From the NCBI GenBank assembly GCA_003254925.1, contig QANZ01021110.1, positions 146,828-210,827 of the forward strand: a stretch of DNA of 64,000 nucleotides, given 5' to 3'. The notes beneath the pieces were generated by a model. The model was not told the origin of the DNA. It worked only from the letters and a program-made list of their open reading frames with translations, and did not search any database. This DNA comes from Chamaecrista fasciculata (taxonomy: Eukaryota; Streptophyta; Magnoliopsida; Fabales; Fabaceae). The position numbers were made by a program, and so were the translations under genes. Positions 24,761-34,573 of the stretch are shown piece after piece (position 1 is the stretch's first letter; each line of letters begins with the position of its first letter).

Positions 24761-26914
24761 CACGTCAATCATATCAATCCATAATAATCAAAGTTGCAAA
24801 ATAGATAAAGTTCAAACAATAATAATGTTCAGTATTCAGTGTGTATGAAAACAAAGTCTTACAATTTGGTATTGTTGTTCCAATGACTCCTTGGACATGT
24901 CATGTTCGTCACTGTACAATTATATACATATACTGTAAATCAAAAATGAATTTGAAGTATATATATATAAAAAAGATAGTAATCAAATTGAGACATGAGC
25001 AAAAGATATAGGACTAATAGTATATTTTGACATATATATATATAGAAAGAGAGAGATGTACCAATCTTCCATCCAAGAAATGCTGTAGAGATCTCCCAAA
25101 CATGTGTTATAGCCGTCGCAGTAGGTTGCATAGCTATTCTCTTCTGCATTGGATGCTGTCGTTGCATACACATTGATGTCGTTTGGTAGAATGCTTTGAA
25201 ACATGCTTCCAGCCTCACATGCTTCTAAGTATATCGTCATGTATTTGTACCCTTTAGCTTCATGCTTCTTCTTTATAACTTTCATCAGTTCGTCTCCATA
25301 TACATAATTATCATCTGGCATAGCTGCAATATAATTAAGAACAGACAACAGATAATTAATGGATTAAGAGGAAATTAAAATGGGTTTAAATATAACTTAC
25401 TTTGTTTTGTCTGACAGAATAAGTAAAATATGTGTGTGCGTGTACTGTACGTGTATGATATTTTATGTGTTGAGATAAGTCAACTGTTCAGTGTATTTCT
25501 GAGTTGGAGACCACCAAATAATTAAAACATCTATTTTTTGTAATGACTATATATAAATCTTAGAATATAAATTAATGATAAAAGAAATAAGTTTCTATAA
25601 TATAATATTGAGCAAAGGGTTGTACTAGTGGGAGCTCTAACTTCCTAGGCTTGAACTCTCACTAGTTTAAATTTGACACTCAACGACATAAGAACAATTT
25701 AATTTTTTGAAATATATAAACATTAATCATTTCTTTGCATTTTTTTGTAACAAAAAAAAAATAGGTGAGTTGGACCTTGGGCTCACCAAACCCAAAACAT
25801 GTCTTCAGGCTCTATGAGCACTTATAAAGATACTTACAGATCGCTTACCAACAAAGCTCTCATATTGGTAGCGAAAATTGAACTCACGATCTTGTTTTAC
25901 AATTAGTCTCTATATAAGTCATAGTGTAAACACACTTTGATTAGTCATTTAAACTCATTTTTAAAGATTAACTTCTAGACAAAAGTATTAAAGTATATTA
26001 GTTTTACAATTTTCAAAAATTAAAATTATATAAATCAAACTTTTAAAAATTATATTTTCAATTTATATATTAATAAAGACTAATTTATATGTTCATTAAA
26101 ATTTTATTATTAATTATTTGTATAAAAACTGAATTAATTTTTTCAACAAAAAGGATTAAGAAAATAATCCAAAGAGTTCAAAGGTTACAAATTGCAGTTT
26201 GCAACCGCAATATTGTTGTTGCATGATGGCCGCAACCGACATCATGCTGCAACAACAACACTTGTAACACCACAATTTATATTGTAACACTCGCAATCAC
26301 AATTAACAAAGTGCAACTGCACCCTCAACCACAATCACAATTTCTAACCTTGCACAACCTTTGAATAATATTACCTTAAATTTAACAAATAACCGCAAAA
26401 AGAAAAAGAATTACATACTAACAAAACCCGGAGCTCCATGATCGGTGTAGAAAACGAAAATAGTGTCGTTGAGCCCGCTCTCCACCACCTTGCCACTGCC
26501 TCCGGTGAGTGCAGTACGATTCCCGAGGAGGACGGCGAAGAAGTTGTTCTTATTAACATGATCTCCAGTATAATCCTTGGGGACTCCCTTGTACACGTTA
26601 GAGCCTTTGGGTTTATTTATGAGAACCCCAGGTTTAGGATTCTCAGGATCATTGGCGATGTCATCATACATGAAGACGACGATGTTTTCGTCATTGAAAC
26701 CACCTTTTTTGAGAATCTGGTAAGCATGACATATGTCAGCTTGGTGCCTATAGTTGCTGTAGCCTTTGGACCCTGCCACAAGCACAGCCCATTGCTTTCC
26801 TTCACTTGCCTTGGCTTGAGCCATTTTTACTGAACCAGTACTCATGAGCCATGTTGTTATTATGGATGCAACAACAAGGCTCACACACATATTATTTCTT
26901 CTTTGTTCACTCAT
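22967..26914 (-). CDS. Legumain-type asparaginyl enzyme, copy B, ligase-like determinants
   Basis: Six exons (26914-26419, 25323-25062, 24911-24863, 24714-24511, 23898-23695, 23107-22967) give 451 residues. A signal peptide ends near AQA. Catalytic-site residues are Asn54, His159 (TDHGAPG) and Cys201 (EACEAGSMF). Three positions differ from typical proteases: AP after His-Gly, Y230-A231-T232 where YGT is usual, and a poly-Pro loop cut to YCDGYNTC, about 8 residues shorter than in copy C. Ala at the gatekeeper, AP or AA at the second site and a shortened loop are all reported for plant peptide asparaginyl ligases. This enzyme is therefore the best ligase or cyclase candidate here, though that is inference. 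The pro-domain keeps DDWDCLRTL and [12 protein letters not shown] and ends QACPSN. Introns 4 and 5 contain MITEs. Confidence 0.9.
23191..23625. mobile_element. Inverted-repeat element in legumain B intron 5
   Basis: This is a diverged copy of the element in legumain A intron 1. It shares ACTTGTGTAGTTGAAATGAA-like and GAACAAAAAATAATTTTATG segments and a ATTTCTCACGTGTCATAA core. The boundaries are approximate and no target duplication was found. It lies between exons 5 and 6. Confidence 0.5.
23956..24324. mobile_element. Mutator-type MITE in legumain B intron 4
   Basis: The 369-bp element has termini GGCTTAAGTGCAATTTTGGT and a right end complementary to it (CTAAAATTGCACTTAAGCC). The exact 9-bp target duplication TTATTTCAT lies at 23947-23955 and 24325-24333. 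It encodes nothing. It begins about 60 bp from the exon 5 splice acceptor. Confidence 0.9.
25760..25900 (-). mobile_element. tRNA-derived SINE-like element, copy 2 (legumain B intron 1)
   Basis: In reverse orientation it carries GATCGTGAGTTCAATTTTC (box-B-like), GAGAGCTTTGTTGGTAAGCG, GCTCATAGAGCC and GAGCCCAAGGTCCAACTCA, in the same order as the copy at 2445-2610. The sequence is diverged and the boundaries are approximate. Confidence 0.5.
26160..26360. repeat. TGCAAC-rich fold-back in legumain B intron 1
   Basis: The segment contains many GCAAC/GTTGC motifs. A hairpin is formed by TGTTGTTGCATGATG and CATCATGCTGCAACAACA at about 26214-26260. It looks like a small inverted-repeat element near the exon 1 donor; termini were not resolved. 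Confidence 0.4.
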
Positions 26915-26980
26915 GTTTGAAAGAATTATTAATATGTGTGTGTAACTTTGAGAGATGAAGGAGGCTTCAATTTCTGCTAT

Positions 26981-26990
26981 GTATATATAC
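26981..26990 (-). promoter_or_regulatory. Putative TATA box of legumain B
   Basis: GTATATATAC lies about 70 bp upstream of the start codon at 26914, the expected distance for a plant TATA box with a short leader. Confidence 0.4.
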
Positions 26991-27001
26991 ACCACAATCA
27001 A

Positions 27002-28940
27002 GCATTAGTCTTCTTTCAATTCTTCAGTAAAAAAAAAAAAAAAAAAATCTTCTTTCTTATCCGTTATGATCAATTATGAGTCGGACTTAATTGTTTGTCT
27101 TTAAATGTTTGCATTTAATTAGAAGTTTTGATATTGTATTAAACGTCTAATTTTTTTTTTCTAGCTTTGTTTTAATTAATTAAGTAATTTTTTCAATGGT
27201 GTCAAAAAAGAAAAATTTTGAAAATTAATTAGAATTTAAGTTTCAAAATAAGAACAAAAAATAAGAAGCATTTTCTGAAAAGCACTGATACTAACATGAA
27301 TACATGATATGAGACAAAAAAATTTTAAAATTATATGACATAATACGGTATATATTTATATATAAAAATAATTGAGTATTTATTAGTTTTAATAAAAACT
27401 TCAAAAATTACAATCTATCTATATCTATATATACTTATATGTCTCAGTTTTGAGGTTTCATGAGATGTTACATTAGCGAAAATGCTTTAATAATTCATAT
27501 AGAAATTAATTTTGGTAATTTTATGCGTTTTTTTAAATGCAATATGAATTAATTATCGACCTGGATTGAATAACGGACTGAATATTAAGTTGTTAACAAC
27601 AAATATATATATACTGCGACAACCAATGAAATTTGTTTTAAATGATATTAGATTCCGGATCTGAGATTACGCGCAATTTAAGTTGATATTAGTGTATTTT
27701 TTATATTTGTATTTAAATTAATGCATATTATATCGATTAAAAATATTTTTGTTCATATTTATAGTTTTCACTTTGAATCCAAATACTCCCGCCTGCTTCA
27801 TATTCAAAATTCTGTTTAGATTCTAATTGGTGATACACTAAAATAACGATTCATCAGATTTTGTTGTTGAGATCTTTCTTTTCCTATTTATACATTAGTT
27901 CAGAAAACATATTCACTCACTCATTCGAATATTCAATATTGTCTTACTTTTCTCTCATACTCTCTTATAGCTAGCTCTCACACTAAATACCCTCATCGAC
28001 CTCTTCATTTACGCTGCTCATGCCCATTCTCAATAGTCTCAATTCAAAGGAAGAAGGAAGACAAAGGAAAAAGCTTCATAAAAAAAAAAATTTAATGCAA
28101 AAAAAAATAGTTCAACTTCCATGCGTGCTTTTATGAGTGGAGGTGGTGGTGGATAAATCAAAGGTGGAGCAACGACATATCAATGTCCTGCTCGACCGAC
28201 ATGTAAATGACTTTTTTTAAATACTGACTTTCTCATCATTCTCATTTCCTCTTTGTCATACTTGACTAACATTAAAATAATCTGGGATATCGAGAGCTCT
28301 GGTGTTTGCTAATATGATATGTTTAGATCTTCAAGTGTTTCTACCGAGCTTTGACATAGAATTTTTTCTGTTTATTTTCAACTTCATCAGTAACCAGAAT
28401 AAATATTTTGCATTCATGATAGTCGTGCCTCAGATTTTGGTCTAATGAAGATTGACAATAAAAGAAGATTCCTTTCATTCAGCGAAAAGCCCAAGGAGAA
28501 GACCTAAAAGAAATGGTAAATGTCATGTTTATCATAATGCCAAATGACATGTTTAGAATCTAGGTTTGATATGCTAAATGCTGCTTCATATATACTTCAA
28601 CAAGTAGATACAACAGTGCTGGGTCTTTCACGAGAAGAAACTCAAAAGAATCCATACATTTCGATTATATCTTCGTATCTTGAATCTTAACCGTCCAAAT
28701 TATATGTTTAAGCCCTGGAATATTCTGTGCCGCGTGATTTCCTACTTGGGTCGTTGGCTCAAAGTGACAGCGTAACGTAATATTGCGCTGAAGATATTTG
28801 CTGACGTCATATTCCTCTCAGATACTTGCGCCGAGGTATTTACCTTCCTTGCGCCGGCGGCTCATGCAACGGCGCAAGGGATTTTTGCACTTTTTGCTAT
28901 TTTCTAGATGATTCCTTTGTTATTTTTATAGTTCTCGGCT
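27002..28940. other. AT-rich intergenic region, no gene seen
   Basis: Upstream of legumain B there are only short open frames. A (T/A)-rich MITE-like segment near 27330-27450, a CT-rich block near 27900-28030 and a GC-richer patch near 28720-28890 (GCGCCGGCGGC) are visible. None resolves into a gene or a recognised element. Confidence 0.5.
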
Positions 28941-28944
28941 GAAA

Positions 28945-29150
28945 CACTTAACAAACGATTATGCAATCTGACTAAAAAATATAGGACCAGTTCTGCAACA
29001 TGACCCAAAGATATAGGACCTAAAGTGTAACACGGGACCAAATCTGCATCTTGAACAAAAGATATGGGACCAATATTGCAACAAAAAAGTTATAGGATCA
29101 AATTGAGACCTTAACAAAAGTTATGGGATCAAAAGTACATTTTGACCTAT
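28945..29150. repeat. MITE-derived segment next to legumain fragment D
   Basis: Repeated phrases such as ATATAGGACCAGTTCTGCAAC, GATATGGGACCAATATTGC and GGATCAAATTGAGACC resemble one arm of the element at 23956-24324. It abuts the truncated exon of fragment D. Only one arm is evident. Confidence 0.5.
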
Positions 29151-29160
29151 AATACTTTTG

Positions 29161-30038
29161 ATCTAAGACCGTCCCAATTATCAACGAGAGGCTGGTGTTG
29201 TGGACGAACATAACCCAAAACTATGGAGCTTTTTTTATGGCCAAACAAGAGATCTCCTATTACACTTTATACTCTTCTCTTCATCCTTCCTTATTGACAC
29301 CATTTCATCTAACTCTTTCTTTGCTTCCTGCTTTTTCAACGCATCATCGGCTTTTTCCACCTACAATTAATTGTACATCATAAATCCTGATTGGATCAAT
29401 CATTATTTTATAATCGTACAACATAATTTGATTTTATTTTTTTGGTTCCAAGGTTCACGTTGAATTAGATTAGGCAGGCTTATAGTCAGAGTTAAATGTG
29501 GTCCAATTTATTCATTCGCAAGCTGAGCTTTTTGATAAGAACTAACTAATGGCCCAATTAACCCAACTCAATTAAGTGATTTGGACTAATTTAAATTGGT
29601 TTTTCAGTTCACTAGCATATTAAATATCTCTAGACATATCCACCAAAAAAAACTATATATCTCTAGACATAAATATATTCAATGTAGAAATAGATTATAA
29701 GTTAATTTTTTCAAAATTATCGCAGATCCAAACTGGCCCTTAAGATAATAACAATTGGATAAATAATAACCTGTATTTTTTTCCACTGCCACTTAGCAAT
29801 AAATCTTAACAGAAGAAATATGAAAAATACAATAAAATCTGACCTAAAAGATTAGTTTAAATATACGACTTTTATTTTTATTTTTATTTTATATATATAT
29901 ATATTATCGTATATATGTAGTCTTAAAAATCATGAATTATATATACAAACCTTGCGGGTGAGATAGAGTAAATGGGCATCTTGTTGGGTGACATGTGTTG
30001 AATATAGATGAGCATCATAATGCTTATTGTCCAAATAG
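29161..30038 (-). pseudogene. Legumain fragment D (parts of exons 4 and 5)
   Basis: Two exon remnants survive. The exon 5 homologue (about 29360 down to 29165) has a one-base insertion near 29264 relative to A and B (TACACTTTATAC against TACATTTATAC), and its donor is lost. The exon 4 homologue is cut off at about 30038. The intron between them matches legumain C intron 4 over most of its length (about 29400-29940 against 42100-42600). D therefore derives from a C-like copy. No first, second, third or last exon is present. Confidence 0.85.
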
Positions 30039-30259
30039 TTTTTTATATTTATTTTAAAGTATAGGTAATTATAAATATTCAAGTAGGGATATGTTAATAA
30101 TTAGATAGATATTGGAATGATATTGGAGTTATATTGGTGATTTATATTGGAACGGAAATATGGATGCCGATAAAGAGCTATTAGCACTTTAGTTCCGGTA
30201 GTACTGTAGCTTATATTTGTAAAATTTTCCATGTGATCTCTTTAGTTTGGAATAGGGAG

Positions 30260-30849
30260 TGATGAACCTGGTTTTGGCCGTAGGGCATTACCTGGTTCGA
30301 TGAGGCAACTTTGGGTCAGAAGTCACCTGCAAGTAAATGAAAGCACAGGGGTGGCCCTGCGATTCACCTCCGATGCTTAAGTCAGTAGAGATTGCTGGAG
30401 AGCAATAGTAAGTGTAAATGGTAATAGTGCGTACCTTTTTCCAGTAGAGGAGCTGTCCTTTTATACTGGTGAAGTGAGACCTTTTTGACCTAGATATGGT
30501 CGATTGTGATCCTAACTGATTTGGCCAAATCAGTTGTGATCTTGGTGGAAATCCTAACTGTCCGTTATTCTCGCAGATCTGTTAGTTAGGATATGGGAGT
30601 AAGTTGTTATTCCTCGTGAACGCCTGGTTGTTGGCGTCCTTGACCAACGTAGGTCGTTTGGTGCCTTAATCATGCTAGGACTCTTTCCGTGGACGCCTGA
30701 CCATTGGCGTTATCGATTGTCACAAGAGGCTTGGTGCCTTGCTTGTGTAGGGCTCTTTTGGCGTTCTCACCCAAGGGATTCCTTAGATGGGCCTTTGGGG
30801 CGCCCATGGCCTAAGTCTTCTAGGCCTCAAGTCTTTAGGCCTATTATCA
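30260..30849 (-). repeat. 3' LTR of the intact gypsy element
   Basis: At 590 bp it is identical to the other LTR except for one base near 30283 (GTAGGGC here, GTAAGGC there). It reads TGATGAACCTGG...CCTATTATCA on the plus strand. Confidence 0.95.
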
Positions 30850-31493
30850 CTAGTCCCAACGAAAAGAGTGGAGCTCTGTCCCCACCAGTGGAGTCCTCAC
30901 CAAGGGCGTTGGTACCACATGTTGAGTATTTTACCTGTGAGGCGCTTCCGGCTGTGGGCGCCACTTTTAATGGCGTTGATTGATAGTAACGCCTACTGGC
31001 TTCGTCCTTTCACATCCCTTGCTGTCGTTTCAAGTTTGCGTGTCAGGTTTATAGTGTCCACGTGTCATTACGCGATTCGCTTATCCTCCGCCATGATGGC
31101 AAGTCGTGGCCCGAGGGGGGCGCATTTAATGCGGCGCTTCGATTTTCGTGAAAAGTTCAAAAATCCGCCATTTCTCTTCCTTTTTTCCCCCCACTTCGTC
31201 ATTTTTCACTTTCTCGATTCTCTTTCTTCTCCAAGTTCTCCAAGCTACTCTGCATTTTCAAGTTCTCGGAATCGACTCATTTCCTTCATCCTCCTGTCGT
31301 GCTGCTACTTTTCTCCGTCAGGTGTGTCCGAGAGCTACCTAGTAAGTGTTTTGTCGGTTCCCTTTCGTCATTTTCATTTCTCTATTTTGAGTTTCTGGGT
31401 TTGGCCCATTGCTTGTTCTCAGTGATTCTTCGTGTTCTTCGCAGTTTTTTTCCGACTTTGCTTTGGTAGTTTCTTCACCTACTTCGTGCATCC

Positions 31494-34032
31494 ATGGATT
31501 TCGAAAAAAGTTTTTCTCCTCCTGGATCTTTTAATTCCTTTTTTGTGCTTTATTTAATGTTTCTCTTTTTTGTTGTCCTTCTGGGTTGGGTTTATGGTCT
31601 GGTGATCAACCATAGCTTTTCCAAGGGTTTCCCCCCCTTTTTCTTGTTGGTGGATGGAGACACAATCTCCGAGAAATGTACTGAACTGATCCCTGTTTCC
31701 AAAGCTACTGGAAACAAGGTGGTTCCTGAGGCGTCAGCGCCTGGGGCGTCAGCGCCATCGAGGGTTGCTTCTCCCATGGAAAGGATTGGCGGCGATGCCG
31801 TGGACTCCTCTTCTTCGACTTCTACAGAGATTCGAGAGATGTTGTCTCCAGACGAGGCGTCCACGGGAGAGGAGCATTCGATGGTTGAGGCTGCTGCTCC
31901 GATATGGGCGTCCATAGGAGATGGTACTCCTCGGCAGACAATCTGCGGGGAGGAGGTTGATTTTCTCGCCTACCCCGACTGGTTCCTTTCTTCCAATAAG
32001 GGCCTTGCTAAAGTTCCATGGGTCAAGGGCGCCGTTGAGACCATGCCTTGTGGTCCTGATAGGGCGCAAGTGATGAGGAATGCTCGACCCGTCGTCGATT
32101 GGCGTCGCCAAAACCTCGATGAGAAGGTGCAGCAGGGTCATTTAGACCAGACCAATGATAGTGTTAAAGAGTTTTGGTCCTGGCTTCATGATGATGAATT
32201 TATCTGTGACCTCAACAAAGAGTTGATAACCAATTCACCTCGCCGGCGTTCCTCGGGATGTTGGATTTCGACACTTAGCCATCTGAAGGACCCTCCTAGT
32301 ATGCTCTATACTGATGGTAGAGGGTTTATGATTTGTGAGCACGTCCTTCAAAGCTGTGATATCGAGATGCCTTTCAACCCAGCAGTGTTGGATTTGCTGG
32401 CGATTATGAACATTGCTCCCATTCAGATAAGTGCCAATGGCTGGCGCATTCTTCTCGGCTTTATCGCCAAGTGCCAGAGGGATGGCGTTCGTGCTACGGC
32501 GCGATTGTTTCTTTTCTTCTTTTACCCGCGATGGGTGGAAAATGCCTTTATCTCTTATTATCGGCGTCCTGGTCGCCCACTGGTCCTTGAACATGCTGTC
32601 AGCAATCCTAAGGAATGGCAGTACAAATTCTTCTTTATTGAGGGGTCTGGGTCTAAACGTCCTTTCTGGGTTCGTGCGTCCGATGAGCGCGCCATGTTTC
32701 CTTTATCTTGGCGGCGGCCTCGTCTCGGTCCATTTGAGTGTAACTGGAGAGATTTGACCGTGGAGGAGCGTTTGGGGGCCCTTCGGTTGATCACCACAGA
32801 CCCTCTCGACCCTAAGCGTTGTATGTTACTATGTTTTTTGTCAATTTTGGATTGTTTTATATGCTTTGCTAATTTCTGTTTTGGTGTTGTCAGTGCTTGA
32901 TGTGGGCGGTGCCGATGTCATTGGGAGTAAGCGTTCCCAAGCTGATAAAGGCAAAGGAAAAGCAGTTGCTGTTCCAAAGAAAGCGTCCTCTGCTGCCGTC
33001 GCTGCTGCTGCTTCGAGGAAGCCAGGGGGCGTTGTCATTCGTGAGCCCTCGGCGACTATGCGCCCTCCGTCCCAGCTTTCCAAGGGCAAGGAGAGTACTA
33101 TCACAGGCAAGGATGGGGAGCCTCCGAAAAAGCGTCAGCGCCCCACAGTGGAGGTTCCTCAAATTCCAGCGCTCCCAGAGGCTAATGATTTCAACGCCTT
33201 GGAGTTCCTCTCCAAATCTTTATCCGAGTCTGGTTCGGTTAAGAGGGACGACTTGGCTCGGGCGTCCACGGAGAATTCGGTGGACCCTTCTGAAGAGGCA
33301 GCTAGATTCTTACTTGCTACGGGGATGCGTTTATTGGCCAACAGCGTTTCCAGGAAGGATCTTTTATCCGAGCGAGACGCCGCTCGTGAGGACGCCAAGA
33401 AAGCTCGCCAAGAAAAGCTTGAGTTGCAGGATGAACTCAATGTGATGAAGGCGTCGCAGGATTCTCTGCAGGGGGATTACGATCGAAGGGGTCGTAGGCT
33501 TCAGGAAGTCAACAACTTAAATGAGGAGCTTAATGCCAAGATGGCGTCCTTAACTATAGAGTTACGGGAGTCGCAGGAGAATTTTAAGGCTCTGGGTGCC
33601 ATGGCGCTGCGTCAGGTGAAATGGCGTGGTTCACGTTACAATTATATCGGTTTCAAGAACGCCATAGCGCAGCTGCGGCTTCGCAATCCTAACCTTGATG
33701 TTACGGGAATTTGCCCAAACAAGGTTGTTGAAGGGAGGCTTATTCGGGATCCCATCTCTACTGATGCCATAGCCAAGATACCCCGCATGCCCGAAAAATA
33801 TGATCTTGAGGGGTATAATTCCGAAGGTGATGAAGATTTCCCGTGGTTCCCAAACATGGAAGTGCCCCCCCTTGGAGAGGACGTTCTTGCGGAGAGAGTA
33901 CCTCCTGCTGCTTCGGATGTTGGCGCGAGCGGCGTTGTGGCTCAGGAAGTGGAGGCAAACGTTCCCCCAGGAGAGAACGCCGAGGATGCGCCAAGTGCTG
34001 TTTCGACCGAGAGCGCCCCTTCTGCTACTTAG
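31494..34032 (+). CDS. Antisense gene of the Tat-type element (plant-mobile-type domain plus coiled coil)
   Basis: Two exons (31494-32817 and 32894-34032, intron GTTGTA...GTCAG) give about 820 residues on the strand opposite pol. The central region (about residues 140-440) has the pattern CGPDRAQVMRNARPVVDWRR...DGRGFMICEH...NGWRILLGFIAKCQRDG...FFYPRWVENAFISYYRR...VRASDERAMFPLSW. It resembles the 'putative gypsy type transposon' (Transposase_28 / plant mobile) domains known in Tat elements. A basic patch KKRQRP (about residue 518) and a coiled coil (about 600-675) precede a conserved KWRGSRYNYIGFKNAI motif. Its role is unknown. The first 60 residues are hydrophobic and may really be an intron, since the older copy has GTAAGT at that point. 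The older copy at 14520-17182 is its decayed homologue. Confidence 0.8.
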
Positions 34033-34573
34033 GCCTGCGTGCCTTTGTTTTTTACTTGGTTGGGCCTGCGTGCCCTTTTGTGAATTTTTAACTGTTAATT
34101 GAATTACGGCATTGGCGCCGTTTTAAATTGTGAATGATATTGGCCTGTAGTGCCACTTTTTGAATCATGGGCGTTGATGCCCTTAACATGTTATTTTTTT
34201 GTACTTGATTTCCTTTGCTGTGAGCGTTCTCGTTTTGTGGTTTCTAACTTGTGTTTTTCGATTCGATCGATACGTTGTTTTGCACTTTAGGGTGCTGCCT
34301 CGTGATGGGCACGCTTCGAACGTTTTTTGCGTATCATACGCTAGATTTTTGACTAGTCATCCAAGGGAGGATCAGTCCGCATGGTAGTGAGTGCCATACT
34401 CACAAGGCTCCTTCGAGGGCCTTTTCGCTACTGTTCCGAGGGCGTCCCCTCGAGCAGCGCTAACTTTGTTATTTGTTGAAGAGAAAAAGTAATTCATTAA
34501 TTATGAGAGCAAAGTACAGCTGGCGCTATGGCCTTATTTAAACAATGCCATAATTTAAATGAAGTTAATCCAC

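Noticed and set aside
27780..28950. Possible gene with a CT-rich leader and GC-rich patch
   Set aside because: No open frame of useful length and no coherent splice model was found.
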